Source of the DNA: Mycolicibacter senuensis
Lineage (GTDB): Bacteria; Actinomycetota; Actinomycetes; Mycobacteriales; Mycobacteriaceae
Direction: 5' to 3'
Length of the DNA: 64,000 bases
NCBI RefSeq assembly: GCF_002101885.1
Contig: NZ_LQPS01000033.1
Span: 89,376 to 153,375, forward strand
Part shown: positions 46,856 through 57,110 of the stretch, piece by piece
Layout of the letters: every line of letters begins with the position of its first letter
Numbering within the stretch: position 1 is the first letter of the stretch
Made by a program: the position numbers and the translations under genes
Notes under the pieces: generated by a model
What the model was told of the DNA's origin: nothing
Seen by the model: only the letters and a program-made list of their open reading frames with translations
The model's database searches: none

Positions 46856-47494
46856 ATGACGTCACGGTTGCTGCCCTACGCCACCTCCCCCGGCCGCCTG
46901 CTGGCCCAGCTGTTCAGCGACGCCGTCGTCGCGGTCTGGACCTTCCTGTGGGTGCTGGTGGCGCTGGCCGTGCACGGGGCCGTCGCCACCATCGCCGGGG
47001 TTGGACGGCAGTTCGAGCAAGGCGCCAACGGGGTGGCCGAGAGCCTGACCTCGGCCGGGCACAGCGCGGATCGCATTCCGCTGGTGGGCGATGCGGTGAG
47101 CAAGCCGCTGACCGCGGCAGGGGAGGCGGCAGTCGACATCGCCGGCGCCGGCCACAACCTGAACACCACCGCCGGCTGGCTGGCCTACCTGCTGGCGATC
47201 GCGGTGGCGGCGCCACCGATCCTGGCGGTCGCGATGCCATGGCTGGCGTTGCGGCTGCGGTTCTTCCTGCGCAAACGGGCGGTGCTGGCGCTGGCCGCCA
47301 CCCCGGCCGGCCTGCAGTTGCTGGCACTGCGCGCACTGGCGACCCGGCCGCACCGCGCGCTGACCGCGGTCAGCCCCGACCCGGTCGGCGCGTGGCGGCA
47401 CCAAGACCTCGCCGTCATCGCCGGGCTCGCCGCCGTCGAGCTACGGTCTGCCGGCCTGGCGCGACATCCCCGATCGGCGAGCGCGGCGAGTTAG
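46856..47494 (+). CDS. Membrane protein (Rv0779c type)
   Basis: 212-residue protein with two main transmembrane segments (about 22-44 and 112-132) around an Ala/Gly-rich amphipathic loop, then a basic C-terminal region. No catalytic motif. Homologue of Rv0779c by place next to purC and by pattern. TGGGAT seven bases before the ATG could give a leaderless transcript. Function unknown. Confidence 0.72.
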   Translation: MTSRLLPYATSPGRLLAQLFSDAVVAVWTFLWVLVALAVHGAVATIAGVGRQFEQGANGVAESLTSAGHSADRIPLVGDAVSKPLTAAGEAAVDIAGAGHNLNTTAGWLAYLLAIAVAAPPILAVAMPWLALRLRFFLRKRAVLALAATPAGLQLLALRALATRPHRALTAVSPDPVGAWRHQDLAVIAGLAAVELRSAGLARHPRSASAAS

Positions 47495-47497
47495 GCT
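47492..47497 (+). promoter_or_regulatory. -10 element (TAGGCT) for the channel operon
   Basis: TAGGCT, six bases before the GTG at 47504, overlaps the end of the upstream gene. Leaderless geometry again; it serves the 128-residue membrane protein and the potassium channel gene. Confidence 0.5.
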
Positions 47498-47503
47498 GCG
47501 GTC

Positions 47504-47890
47504 GTGAACCTCGAGAAGGTGGTTTTCGGCTTCTTCGTGTTGCTAGCGGCGACATTGAATTTCGGGTTCTTCGTCGGCGACATCGGCGACCCGGTCATCC
47601 ACAACCCCTGGGAGCTCTTTCTCGCCCTCATCGTCGCCTTCATCACCTCGATCCTGAAGTTCGGCGACCGCACCCAGCTCGGTGCGGTCCACCTGGCGAC
47701 CAGCCTGGTCGCGCTACTGCAACTCGCTGCCGCAGCGACGATGTGGGTCTACTACACCCAGGTGTCCAGCTACGGGCTGGACACCCATGCCATCGCCAGC
47801 GTGGTGTCGCTGTCCGGCGGTGCGCTGCTGGCCAACATCGTGTCGGTCACGCTGCTGGTGGTCGAAACGGCGTCCTTCAGACGTCGATAG
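47504..47890 (+). CDS. 128-residue membrane protein paired with the K+ channel
   Basis: Four hydrophobic segments (about 5-24, 36-50, 62-82, 98-120) make nearly the whole protein; EKVVFGFFVLLAATLNFGFF at the start and IASVVSLSGGALLANIVSVT near the end. It looks like DUF6394-type small membrane proteins. Three bases separate its stop from the channel ATG, so it is likely a channel accessory or co-regulated membrane protein. Function unknown. Confidence 0.72.
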   Translation: MNLEKVVFGFFVLLAATLNFGFFVGDIGDPVIHNPWELFLALIVAFITSILKFGDRTQLGAVHLATSLVALLQLAAAATMWVYYTQVSSYGLDTHAIASVVSLSGGALLANIVSVTLLVVETASFRRR

Positions 47891-47893
47891 CAG

Positions 47894-49648
47894 ATGCCCA
47901 ACGCCCTGCACCTCTTGACGTTCTGGACCCGGCGACCGAACAAGCCGCGGCCCAAGCCGATCCGAGTCCCGACGACGGTCGAGACCACCGAGGTCATCTT
48001 CTTGTTCATGCGGCGAATGCGGGCACCGTTCATTGTCGTCATCGCCACGTTCAGCGTCTGCACCACCGGTTTGATGCTGATGCCCGGTGTCGATGCGCAG
48101 GGCAACCCCTACCGGCTGACCGTCTTCGACGCGTTCTATCAAATGACGATCACGTTGACGACGGTCGGCTACAGCGAGGTTCCGCACGCCTTCAGCTATC
48201 CGCAGCGGATGTGGCTGTCGATGTCGATCTACCTGGTCGTGATCAGTTGGGCCTTCGCCATCGGAGTCTTCTTCTCCGTCATCAACGACACCGCCTTTCA
48301 GGACGCCATCGCCGCGCAGCGGTTTCGCCGGCAGGTCCGCCGGATGATCGAGCCCTTCGTCATCATCGCCGGCTACGGCCAGGCCGGCCGGGCCGTCGGC
48401 GCCGAACTCGACGAACATGGGCGCCGGTTCGTCGTCATCGATAAACAGGAATCCAGAGTCGCATCGGTGATATCGGCGCAACTCAGTTCGGACGTCCCGG
48501 CGATCGAGGGAGACTGCGCCAGCCCGCCGGTGCTCGGCGTGGCCGGCCTCGCTCATCGCGACTGCGAGGGTGTCCTGGCGTTGACGAACGATGATGACGC
48601 AAACCTCGCGGTGGTGATGACCGTGGCATTGCTGCGGCCAGAAGTGCCCGTGTTCACCCGCTGCAGCGACCCGAAGATCCAGGCCCGTATCGAGCGCTTC
48701 TCTCCGGCGGGAATCATCAACCCCGCGGACCGGTTCGGTGACTACCTCGCGCTGTCCATCCACCGTCCGGTCAATCATCAGCTGCTTCGCTGGCTGATGG
48801 ACAACGAAGAAGACCAGCTGCCGCCGGTGCGGCGGGGACTGACCACCGGCCGCTGGGTGGTCTGCGCCGATCCCGAGTTCGGTGACGAACTGGTGCGTGA
48901 TCTCACCGCCAGTGGGCTGACCGTTGACCTCGTCGACCCCGCCGACGACGAACTCGACGTCGCCGATGCGATCGGATTCATCGCCGGGACGAGTAGCGAT
49001 ACCACGAACATCGCCGTAGCCGAGCAGGCCAGGCTGGCCAACACCGACGTCTATCTGGTAGTCCGCCAACAGACGAACGCCAAGAAGGCACTGCTCGACG
49101 CCTTGCAGATCGACTCGGTTTACATCGCCCCGGAACTCGTTGCCCGCGAGGTTCTGGCCCGAACCCTCACACCGGTGTTCTGGAGCTTCGTTGAACACGT
49201 CTTCGGGCGCGATGAAGCGTGGGCCATCGGGGTGCGCGATCACCTGCAGAAGTCCTGCGGGCGGCGCACGCCCAGTCGTGATGTCCTCGTGTTGTCGGCC
49301 GAGCAGGCTCCGGCGATCACGGACTGGCTGCGACGGGGAGAAACGCTGACGCTGGGCGATCTGATCCGCCGGCCCGACGACCGGGAGCTACGGTTGCCGC
49401 TGGCCGCGTTGGTGCTGATGCGAGACGGTGCGTCGACGTTCATGCCGGACCCGGACACCACACTGGCGCTCGACGACCAGGTGCTGCTCGTCGGCAAGCC
49501 CGAGGGACTGTCCCAGGTACGCGAAGTCTGCAACTACCCGGCCACGGTGGAATACCTGGCTACCGGCCGCGACGTGCCCTTGACGTGGGTATGGGCCAGG
49601 CTGACCGCGCGGAGGCGCCGCCGCGCCGGCGCAGCGCGGCCGCACTGA
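47894..49648 (+). CDS. Two-TM potassium channel with tandem RCK/TrkA-N domains
   Basis: 584-residue ion channel. Two transmembrane helices (about 46-66 and 108-128) flank pore helix and filter TLTTVGYSEVPH, then two RCK/TrkA-N domains: the first with FVIIAGYGQAGRAVGAELDE (~155-174) holding the Rossmann GxGxxG, the second from ~315, and a TrkA-C-like tail. TVGY is the potassium filter; the usual following Gly is Ser, as in some prokaryotic channels. Cytosolic RCK domains sense nucleotides or ions. Its last 89 bases overlap the convergent transporter gene. Confidence 0.85.
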   Translation: MPNALHLLTFWTRRPNKPRPKPIRVPTTVETTEVIFLFMRRMRAPFIVVIATFSVCTTGLMLMPGVDAQGNPYRLTVFDAFYQMTITLTTVGYSEVPHAFSYPQRMWLSMSIYLVVISWAFAIGVFFSVINDTAFQDAIAAQRFRRQVRRMIEPFVIIAGYGQAGRAVGAELDEHGRRFVVIDKQESRVASVISAQLSSDVPAIEGDCASPPVLGVAGLAHRDCEGVLALTNDDDANLAVVMTVALLRPEVPVFTRCSDPKIQARIERFSPAGIINPADRFGDYLALSIHRPVNHQLLRWLMDNEEDQLPPVRRGLTTGRWVVCADPEFGDELVRDLTASGLTVDLVDPADDELDVADAIGFIAGTSSDTTNIAVAEQARLANTDVYLVVRQQTNAKKALLDALQIDSVYIAPELVAREVLARTLTPVFWSFVEHVFGRDEAWAIGVRDHLQKSCGRRTPSRDVLVLSAEQAPAITDWLRRGETLTLGDLIRRPDDRELRLPLAALVLMRDGASTFMPDPDTTLALDDQVLLVGKPEGLSQVREVCNYPATVEYLATGRDVPLTWVWARLTARRRRRAGAARPH

Positions 49649-50594
49649 GGGCTCGCGCGCGCAGCAATCCGGCGACCGCCACGATCGCCCACGCCGTCAG
49701 CGCGTTCCAGAAGAAAATCAACGACACCGTCGCCAGTGCGGGCGCCGTTAGCTCGGCTGCCATCGCAGCGGTGGCCGCCGAATACATCCCCAACGGGAAC
49801 ACCAGCGCCCACCAGGCCCCGGTGACGTGCAGCACCGCCGGGCTGCGGTTGATCCGGTGCAGCACGAAGTAGATCAGCGGCGGGATCCACGCACTGGCCA
49901 CCACCCAGGTGACGATGGTCACGGCGCGCACCGGCCCGGCCAGCCAGTCCGCCGCCCCGACGTAGATGTCGTGGCCGGCCAACGTGGCGATCGCCAACGC
50001 CCCCATCAGGATCCAGTCGTCGGGCGCGAAACCGTCCCGGTCCTTGCGCTCGTGGACGGCGCGCCACAGGATCAACCAGGCCATGCCGGTATAGATCGCG
50101 ATCGCCAGCAGCCAGAGCGCCGTGGCCGCCGCCGCCCAGCCGCGATCACCGGGGTGGCGGGCGACCTGCGCGGCGAGGATCGCCAGGCCTGACGTCCCGA
50201 CGCTGGCCAGCTCCCAGGCGCCGTGGGCTCGGCCGCGTAGCGCGGCCAGGCCCCGCGACGCCATGTTGCGGCAGCTCAACACCGTCAGCGCCAGCCATGC
50301 CGACAGCGCCACCACCCCCAGCGCGCGCACCAGCACCGGGTGGGCGACCAGCCGCGCATCCAGCACCGCGCACGCGGCGACGAAGGTGAACAACCGCAGC
50401 GTGACGTCGGGATCGCGAAGATCCCAGCGGGTGATGGCGCCGGCGGCGATCACCGCCAGCAGCACCATCACCGCGGTGGCCAGGGCACCGAGAAACGCGG
50501 AGAGCCAACGGTAGCCGTGGTCGGCGGCGGCGATCGACAGAATGCCGGTCGCCATCACCACCGCGAAGGCGTCCGGCTCCAGCCGCCGTCTCAC
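49560..50594 (-). CDS. TehA/SLAC1-type voltage-gated anion or dicarboxylate transporter
   Basis: 344-residue protein with about ten hydrophobic segments starting at [20 protein letters not shown], characteristic of the TehA/Mae1/SLAC1 family (the FAxVMATGI start and a late [20 protein letters not shown]). Members carry malate, sulfite, chloride or tellurite. I chose GTG at 50594, which overlaps the P450 stop by GTGA; a longer reading to 50651 would overlap the P450 gene by 61 bases. Its 3' end overlaps the potassium-channel gene. Confidence 0.82.
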   Translation of the reverse strand: MRRRLEPDAFAVVMATGILSIAAADHGYRWLSAFLGALATAVMVLLAVIAAGAITRWDLRDPDVTLRLFTFVAACAVLDARLVAHPVLVRALGVVALSAWLALTVLSCRNMASRGLAALRGRAHGAWELASVGTSGLAILAAQVARHPGDRGWAAAATALWLLAIAIYTGMAWLILWRAVHERKDRDGFAPDDWILMGALAIATLAGHDIYVGAADWLAGPVRAVTIVTWVVASAWIPPLIYFVLHRINRSPAVLHVTGAWWALVFPLGMYSAATAAMAAELTAPALATVSLIFFWNALTAWAIVAVAGLLRARALSAAALRRRGGASARSAWPIPTSRARRGR

Positions 50595-51814
50595 GGTCGC
50601 AGTTCCACGATCAGGTGCCGCATTCCGGTGTGCCGGTTGCTGCGAGTCCATTCCACCGGGGCGGCCACCGTCACTTCACCGAACCGGCCCAGCAGCTCCT
50701 CGTAGAGCACCCGCAGTTCCATCCGGGCCAGATGCGCCCCCAGGCAGAAGTGGACACCATGACCGAATCCGATGTGCGGGTTGGGTTTCCGAGTGATGTC
50801 GAATTCGTCGGCGCGTTCGAACACGGCGCGATCACGATTGGCCGAACCCTCCCACACCAGCACCTTCTGGCCGGCTTCGACCGTCTGCCCGCCCAGCATC
50901 GTGCGCCGGGTGGCGGTGCGCCGCTTCGACGGCGACGGTGAAGTCCAGCGGATGATCTCCTCGATCGCGGAGGGCAGCAGGCCGAAATCACCGCGCAACG
51001 CCCGCAATTGGCCCGGGTGCTGCGCCAGCGCCAGCAGCCCGCCGGCGATGGCGTTGCGGGTGGTCTCGGCGCCGGCGCTGAACAACAGCTGGAAGAACAG
51101 GTACGCCTCCAGGTCGCTCAGGCCCGGGTCGGCGGAGTTGGCCACCACCGACAGCATGTCGTCGGTGGGGGCGGCCCGCTTGGCGGCAATGAGCTCCCGC
51201 CCGTAGGTGTAGACCTCGTTGTCGGCGTCCTGGCTGGACAGCCGCGGCACCACCGCCGCGCGGGAGCCGCGGAAGTCGAAGCTGGGCTCGATGGCCTCGA
51301 ACAGCCAGTGCCGGTCGGCTTCGGGGACGCCCAGCAGGATGCAGATCATCTGCATCGGCAGCTCGGCGGCCAGGTCGACCAGGAAGTCGAAGGGCACTCC
51401 CGGCTCTACGGTGTCCAACAGCATCCGCGCCCGACGCCGCAGGTCCGTTTCGACGCGGCGGATCATCCGCGGTGTCAGCCCGGAACTGACCAACCGCCGG
51501 ACCTGCGCGTGCCGCGGGTCGTCCATCATGTTCAGCAGCCCGCCGGCGATCGGCAGATCCTGCAGCACGGTGCCGCCGAACGGCCGGGTCCCGCCGGTCA
51601 CCGAGGAATAGGTCTCCGCGTCGCGCAGTACCTCGAGGGTTTCGGCATGAGTGGCCACTGACCAGAACCCTTGCCCGTCCGGGGTGTGCGCGGTCGGTTC
51701 GTGCCAGAACACCGGGGCCAGCCGCCGGTGCAGCGCGAACAACTCGTGCGGGAAGCCGCCCGCGAAGTTGTCCAGATCGGTGAAGTCGATCGTCGCGAGC
51801 TGCTGGGCGCTCAT
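50591..51814 (-). CDS. cyp126: Cytochrome P450 (CYP126-like)
   Basis: 407-residue soluble P450 monooxygenase. I-helix oxygen-binding [17 protein letters not shown], ExxR in [16 protein letters not shown] region, and heme-binding [16 protein letters not shown] with Cys thiolate. Between purB and the Rv0779c homologue, Rv0778 encodes CYP126 in M. tuberculosis, so the same gene is likely. No ferredoxin gene lies beside it. Ends coupled to the TehA-type transporter; starts 5 bases before purB's stop region. Confidence 0.9.
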   Translation of the reverse strand: MSAQQLATIDFTDLDNFAGGFPHELFALHRRLAPVFWHEPTAHTPDGQGFWSVATHAETLEVLRDAETYSSVTGGTRPFGGTVLQDLPIAGGLLNMMDDPRHAQVRRLVSSGLTPRMIRRVETDLRRRARMLLDTVEPGVPFDFLVDLAAELPMQMICILLGVPEADRHWLFEAIEPSFDFRGSRAAVVPRLSSQDADNEVYTYGRELIAAKRAAPTDDMLSVVANSADPGLSDLEAYLFFQLLFSAGAETTRNAIAGGLLALAQHPGQLRALRGDFGLLPSAIEEIIRWTSPSPSKRRTATRRTMLGGQTVEAGQKVLVWEGSANRDRAVFERADEFDITRKPNPHIGFGHGVHFCLGAHLARMELRVLYEELLGRFGEVTVAAPVEWTRSNRHTGMRHLIVELRP

Positions 51815-51819
51815 GCTGA

Positions 51820-53238
51820 TTAGAGGATCGCGCCCGGGGTGTAGGCGGAGGCCTCCGGGTACCGGTCGGCCAGTTCGGCCACCGCGGCCGCGACCTGGTC
51901 GACCTGGTCGGCGGCCGCTCCGGTGAACGCCCGCCGGTCGGCGATGGCGGCTTGAAGCGCGGCACGGTCCAGCGGCAGCCGCTCATCGGCGGCCAGCCGG
52001 TCCAGCAGATCCGGTTCGGCGCCGCGTTCCCGCATCGCCAGGGCGACGGCCACCGCGTGTTCCTTGATCACCTCGTGGGCGGTCTCCCGGCCCATCCCGG
52101 CGCGCACCGCGGCGATCAGCACCTTGGTGGTGGCCAGGAACGGCAGGTAGCGGTCGAGTTCCCGGGTGATCACCGCCGGGTAGGCGCCGAATTCGTCGAG
52201 GACGGTCAGAAACGTCTCGGTCTGTCCGTCGATGGCGAAGAACGCATCCGGCAACGCGACCCGGCGCACCACCGAACAGAACACGTCGCCCTCGTTCCAC
52301 TGCGCGCCCGCCAGTTCGGCGGCCATCGCCGCGTAGCCGCGCAGCACCACCTGCAGTCCGTTGACCCGCTCGCAGCTTCGGGTGTTCATCTTGTGAGGCA
52401 TCGCCGATGAGCCCACCTGGCCGGGCGCGAAGCCCTCGGTGACCAGTTCGTGGCCGGCCATCAGCCGGATGGTGTGGGCCAGCGACGACGGGCCGGCGCC
52501 CAGTTGCACCAGCGCGGACACCACATCATGGTCCAGCGACCGGGGATAGACCTGGCCGACGCTGGTCAAAACGGCTGAGAAACCCAAGAATTCGGCAACC
52601 CGGCGTTCCAGCTCGGCGAGCTTGGCGGTGTCGCCGTCGAACAGGTCGAGCATGTCCTGGGCGGTGCCCATCGGGCCTTTGATACCGCGCAGCGGATAGC
52701 GGTCGATGAGCTCTCGCACCCGGGTCAGCGCCATCAGTGTTTCCTCGGCGGCTGAGGCGAACCGCTTGCCCAACGTGGTGGCCTGCGCGGCGACGTTGTG
52801 ACTGCGGCCGGCCATCACCAGCTCGCGGTAGGCCACCGCGTGGCTGACCAGCCGGGCGACCACCGCCAGGCCGTGGCTGAACACCAGCTCCAGGGATTGG
52901 CGGATCTGCAGCTGCTCGACGTTCTCGGTCAGGTCGCGACTGGTCATCCCCTTGTGGACGTGCTCGTGGCCGGCCAGTGCGTTGAATTCCTCGATGCGCG
53001 CCTTGACGTCGTGGCGGGTGATTCGCTCGCGGTCGGCGATCGACTCGAGGTCGACGTGGTCGAGCACGGCCTCGTAGTCGGCGATCGCCTGCTCGGGTAC
53101 CTGCACGCCGAGCTCGGCCTGAGCGCGCAGCACCGCCAGCCACAGGCGGCGTTCGGCGACGATCTTGGCCCGCGGCGACCAGATGTCGCTCATCGCGGCG
53201 CTGGCGTAGCGGGTGGCCAGCACGTTGGGGATGCTCAC
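51820..53238 (-). CDS. purB: Adenylosuccinate lyase PurB
   Basis: Cleaves fumarate from SAICAR and from adenylosuccinate. 472 residues of the fumarase/aspartase superfamily; signature [37 protein letters not shown] and [19 protein letters not shown] with the general-acid His. GTG start at 53238. A TAAGCT -10 candidate is at 53247-53252 on this strand. Position upstream of cyp126 agrees with Rv0777. Confidence 0.95.
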   Translation of the reverse strand: MSIPNVLATRYASAAMSDIWSPRAKIVAERRLWLAVLRAQAELGVQVPEQAIADYEAVLDHVDLESIADRERITRHDVKARIEEFNALAGHEHVHKGMTSRDLTENVEQLQIRQSLELVFSHGLAVVARLVSHAVAYRELVMAGRSHNVAAQATTLGKRFASAAEETLMALTRVRELIDRYPLRGIKGPMGTAQDMLDLFDGDTAKLAELERRVAEFLGFSAVLTSVGQVYPRSLDHDVVSALVQLGAGPSSLAHTIRLMAGHELVTEGFAPGQVGSSAMPHKMNTRSCERVNGLQVVLRGYAAMAAELAGAQWNEGDVFCSVVRRVALPDAFFAIDGQTETFLTVLDEFGAYPAVITRELDRYLPFLATTKVLIAAVRAGMGRETAHEVIKEHAVAVALAMRERGAEPDLLDRLAADERLPLDRAALQAAIADRRAFTGAAADQVDQVAAAVAELADRYPEASAYTPGAIL

Positions 53239-53291
53239 GAGCAGCTAGCTTACGGGGCCGGCGGCGGCCCGCCGCGCCTGCCGGTGGGGCC

Positions 53292-54713
53292 TCACAGCGC
53301 GTGCAGGATGTCCTCGACCCGGTCCTTGGCGTCGCCGAAGAGCATGGCGGAGTTCTGCCGGAAGAACAGCGGGTTCTGCACGCCTGCATAGCCCGACGCC
53401 ATCGAGCGCTTGAAGACGATCACGTTGTCGGCTTCCCACACCGTCAGGACCGGCATGCCGGCGATCGGGCTGCTCGGGTCTTCGGCGGCGGCCGGGTTGA
53501 CAGTGTCGTTGGCACCGATCACCAGCACCACGGAGGTGTCGTCGAAGTCGTCGTTGATCTCGTCCATCTCCAGGACGATGTCGTAGGGCACCTTGGCCTC
53601 GGCCAGCAGCACGTTCATGTGGCCCGGGAGCCGGCCGGCGACGGGGTGGATACCGAAGCGTACGTTGACGCCTCGCTCGCGTAGCTTGCGGGTCAGTTCG
53701 GCGACGCCGTACTGGGCCTGCGCGACGGCCATGCCGTAGCCCGGGGTGATGACCACCGAGTCGGCGCCGGTCAGCAGTTCGGCCACCCCTTCGGCGGTGA
53801 TCTCCCGGTGCTCGCCGTAATCGGTGTCGTCGGAGGGACCGGCCTCGATGCCGAAGCCACCGGCGATCACCGAGATGAACGACCGGTTCATCGCCTTGCA
53901 CATGATGTAGGACAGGTAGGCACCCGAGGAGCCGACCAGCGCACCGGTGATGATGAGCAGGTCGTTGGAGAGCAGGAAGCCCGATGCCGCGGCCGCCCAG
54001 CCGGAGTAGCTGTTGAGCATCGAGACCACCACCGGCATGTCGCCACCGCCGATGGAGGCGACCAGGTGCCAGCCCAGCGCCAGCGCCAGCACGGTGACCA
54101 CGATCAGCAGCCACAGCTGCGGCTCGTTGACGAACCACACCGTCAGCGCGAAGAACGCCACCAGGGTGCCGACGTTGAGGAAGTTCTTGCCGGGCAGCAT
54201 CAACGGGTTGGACTTCATCCGGCCCGACAGCTTGAGGTTGGCCACGATGGAGCCGGTGAAGGTGACCGCACCGATGAACACGCCGATGAACACCTCGGCG
54301 GAGTGAATGCCCAGCAACCCCGAGGCCGCCAACTCCTGGGCGTCGGCCCCCTGCATGTCGGCTTCGATGTGCAGGTAGCCGTTCCAGCCGACCAGCACGG
54401 CGGCCAGACCGACGAACGAGTGCAGCAGCGCGATCAGTTCGGGCATGCCGGTCATCTCGACGACCTTGGCCCGCCACAGCCCGATCGCCGCACCCACCAC
54501 GGTCGCCCCGATCAGCAACGCGAGACCGAGCGGCTGGATGCAGCGGTTGACGGCCAGGGCGATCGTCGCGGCCAGCGCCACCGTCATGCCGAGGATGCCG
54601 AAGCTGTTGCCGACCTTGGACGTTTCATGCTTACTCAGCCCGGCCAGCGCCAGGATGAACAACAGCGCCGCGACGATGTATGCCGCCGAGGCGGCGGTCT
54701 CGATCGAGAACAT
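53292..54713 (-). CDS. pntB: NAD(P) transhydrogenase subunit beta PntB
   Basis: Proton-translocating transhydrogenase, beta subunit: 473 residues, about eight to nine transmembrane helices (first ~270) and the NADP-binding domain III with [40 protein letters not shown] and [15 protein letters not shown]. Works with the fused PntA 33 bases upstream. In M. tuberculosis the pntAa-pntAb-pntB cluster lies at Rv0155-Rv0157, so the place between purB and the Rv0775-like gene is a difference. Confidence 0.95.
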   Translation of the reverse strand: MFSIETAASAAYIVAALLFILALAGLSKHETSKVGNSFGILGMTVALAATIALAVNRCIQPLGLALLIGATVVGAAIGLWRAKVVEMTGMPELIALLHSFVGLAAVLVGWNGYLHIEADMQGADAQELAASGLLGIHSAEVFIGVFIGAVTFTGSIVANLKLSGRMKSNPLMLPGKNFLNVGTLVAFFALTVWFVNEPQLWLLIVVTVLALALGWHLVASIGGGDMPVVVSMLNSYSGWAAAASGFLLSNDLLIITGALVGSSGAYLSYIMCKAMNRSFISVIAGGFGIEAGPSDDTDYGEHREITAEGVAELLTGADSVVITPGYGMAVAQAQYGVAELTRKLRERGVNVRFGIHPVAGRLPGHMNVLLAEAKVPYDIVLEMDEINDDFDDTSVVLVIGANDTVNPAAAEDPSSPIAGMPVLTVWEADNVIVFKRSMASGYAGVQNPLFFRQNSAMLFGDAKDRVEDILHAL

Positions 54714-54746
54714 AGAGGTCTACTCCAAATCGGGGGTGCGCAGCGC

Positions 54747-56270
54747 CTAGCTGCGGGAGAACATGGCCAGCATGCGGCGGGTCACCGCGAAACCACCGAA
54801 GACGTTGATACTGGCCAGCAGGATCGCCGCGGTCGCCAGCGCCGTGATGGCCGGATCGCCGTGCCCGATCTGCAGCAGCGCACCGACCACGATGATGCCC
54901 GAGATGGCGTTGGTCACCGACATCAGCGGCGTGTGCAGCGCGTGGTGCACATGCCCGATCACGTAGTAACCGATCACGATCGCCAGCGCGAAGACCGTCA
55001 GGTGCACCTGCAGTGCCGCCGGCGCCAGCGCCACCAGGACGAACAACACCGCCGCCGCGGACATCACCAGGCCCAGCCGTCGCCCGGCCGTCATCGGCTC
55101 CTTCGACGCCGGCGCGGCCACCGGGGCTTCGGCGGCCTTGGCCGGAGCGGCCGAGACCTGCACCGGCGGTGGCGGCCACGTCGATTCGCCGTCGCGCACC
55201 ACGGTCATCGACCGCTGCACCACGTCGTCGAAGTCCAGCACCAGTTGGCCGTCCTTGCCGGGCGTCATCAACTTCATCAGGTTGACCAGGTTGGTGCCGT
55301 AGAGCTGCGAGGCCTGGGCGGGCAACCGCCCGGCCAGATCGGTGTAACCGATGATCGTCACCCCGTTGTCGGTGACGACGGCCTGGTCGGCGACGGTGCC
55401 CTCGACGTTGCCGCCGTTGGCCGCGGCCATGTCCACGATCACACTGCCCGGCGTCATCGAGGCGACCATGTCGGCGGTGATGATCCGCGGCGCGGGCTTA
55501 CCCGGGATGAGCGCGGTGGTGACGACGATGTCGACGTCTTTGCACTGCTCGGAGTAGAGCTCGACCTCGCGGGCCTTGTAGTCGTCGCCCATCTCCTTGG
55601 CGTAGCCGGTCGCCGAGACCTCGGCGTCGGGGTCCTCGATCGACAGGTACTCCCCGCCCAGGGATTTCACCTGATCGGCCACCTCGGGCCGCGGGTCGGT
55701 GGCCCGCACGATCGCCCCCAGGCTGCCGGCCGCGCCGATCGCGGCCAGGCCGGCCACCCCGGCGCCCACCACCAGCACCTTGGCCGGTGGCACCTTGCCG
55801 GCGGCGGTCACCTGGCCGGTGAAGAACCGGCCGAACACATGGGCGGCCTCCACCACGGCGCGGTAGCCGGCGATGTTGGCCATCGAGCTCAGCACGTCCA
55901 ATGACTGCGCCCGCGAGATCCGGGGGACCGCGTCCATCGACAGTGCCGTGATCGGGCGGCGGGCCAGATCCTCCACCCGATCCGGGTTCAGTGCCGGCGC
56001 CAGCAGGCTGACCAGCGTCGCGCCGGGCTTCATGGCGTCGAGCTGCTCGGCCGCGGGGGCGTTGACGCCGAAGACGATGTCAGCGGCGCGTGCGTCGCCG
56101 ATCGTCGCGCCGGCGTCGACGTACGCGGCATCGGTGAAGGACGACGCCTCTCCCGCACCGGCGTCCACCACCACCTCGTAGCCGAGCTTGATCAGCTGGG
56201 CGACGGTGGTTGGCGTCGCCGACACACGCGTCTCACCGGGCTGCGCCTCGGATAGGACACCGATATTCAT
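54747..56270 (-). CDS. pntA: NAD(P) transhydrogenase subunit alpha PntA (fused)
   Basis: 507-residue single-chain PntA: NAD-binding domain I (about 1-385, with [20 protein letters not shown] and [20 protein letters not shown]) followed by a Pro/Ala linker and three to four transmembrane helices (about 405-500). In M. tuberculosis these parts are two genes (pntAa, pntAb); the fused form is like the E. coli subunit (510 residues). It makes NADPH from NADH at the expense of proton motive force together with PntB. ATG at 56270. Confidence 0.95.
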   Translation of the reverse strand: MNIGVLSEAQPGETRVSATPTTVAQLIKLGYEVVVDAGAGEASSFTDAAYVDAGATIGDARAADIVFGVNAPAAEQLDAMKPGATLVSLLAPALNPDRVEDLARRPITALSMDAVPRISRAQSLDVLSSMANIAGYRAVVEAAHVFGRFFTGQVTAAGKVPPAKVLVVGAGVAGLAAIGAAGSLGAIVRATDPRPEVADQVKSLGGEYLSIEDPDAEVSATGYAKEMGDDYKAREVELYSEQCKDVDIVVTTALIPGKPAPRIITADMVASMTPGSVIVDMAAANGGNVEGTVADQAVVTDNGVTIIGYTDLAGRLPAQASQLYGTNLVNLMKLMTPGKDGQLVLDFDDVVQRSMTVVRDGESTWPPPPVQVSAAPAKAAEAPVAAPASKEPMTAGRRLGLVMSAAAVLFVLVALAPAALQVHLTVFALAIVIGYYVIGHVHHALHTPLMSVTNAISGIIVVGALLQIGHGDPAITALATAAILLASINVFGGFAVTRRMLAMFSRS

Positions 56271-56389
56271 GACGTAGCTCTCCGCATTCGCTTCTCGTAG
56301 GCGTTTCTGGGCGTCTTGGCACCCCCCGGGTTACCCGCCAGTAGCAAAGTAGCGACAAAGGGGTCGAGGCAGCATACCGTGTGAGCTTC

Positions 56390-57019
56390 TCAGGCTGACA
56401 CGGCGCGCTGGTCCAGCGGCGCGAGCAGGTCGATGACGTCGATCAGCGCCGCCCGGGCGACGGTCCGCGGCCCCTGGCGATCGTCGACCAGGGCCGCCAT
56501 CACCGCCCCATCGACCATGCAGACCAGCGCATGCGCCATCTCGACCCGGGCGATCCGCCCGGAACGCTCGACGGCTTCGGCGACGGCATCGGACCGTTGG
56601 TGCAGGATGCGGCGCTGGATCTCGCGGAGCGCTGGCTGCCGGGCGCAGACGATGGACCGCTCATAGCGCGATATGAGCTGCTCGGTGACCTGTGGGCCGT
56701 TCGCAGCGTCCTCTGGTGACCCCACCAGCAGCTCCACCAGCATGTCGGCCGTCGTCTCGGCACTGCGTCGGCGCCGGGACAGGCCTGCGATCCGGGCCCG
56801 CAGCTGCGCGACCTCCAACATTCCGATGTGTTCCACCGCGCTGGCGATCAGGTCGTCCAGCGACGAGAAGTAATAGGTGGTCGACGCCAACGGCAGGCCG
56901 GCCCGCTGCGCCACCGCGCGGTGTCGCACCGCTTCGAACCCGCCCTCGCGCAGCAGCTCGGCGGCAGCACTGATCAGCGCATACCGTCGGCGTTCCCCCT
57001 TGGGCGTGACCGCTGTCAT
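56390..57019 (-). CDS. TetR-family regulator (Rv0775 type)
   Basis: 209-residue TetR protein: HTH region ALISAAAELLREGGFEAVRH and RAVAQRAGLPLASTTYYFSS with the family FxSxxxL turn, then a helical ligand domain. Placed between the transhydrogenase operon and the Tat esterase gene, from which it diverges with a 91-base gap, matching Rv0775-Rv0774c. Possible targets are the esterase gene and pntA. The ATG at 57019 gives the HTH the usual distance from the start. Confidence 0.85.
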   Translation of the reverse strand: MTAVTPKGERRRYALISAAAELLREGGFEAVRHRAVAQRAGLPLASTTYYFSSLDDLIASAVEHIGMLEVAQLRARIAGLSRRRRSAETTADMLVELLVGSPEDAANGPQVTEQLISRYERSIVCARQPALREIQRRILHQRSDAVAEAVERSGRIARVEMAHALVCMVDGAVMAALVDDRQGPRTVARAALIDVIDLLAPLDQRAVSA

Positions 57020-57110
57020 CACGCCTAGAGATGCTGCCAGCACAGCTATCGCCGCATCATGGGTTTGCGTCTTTTCGGACAAACCACCCCCCGCTGGCAT
57101 GATGGCCGCC

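Noticed and set aside
53808..55904. 698-codon plus-strand open frame opposite pntB/pntA
   Set aside because: Antisense to clear pntAB genes; His/Arg/Gln-rich shadow sequence.
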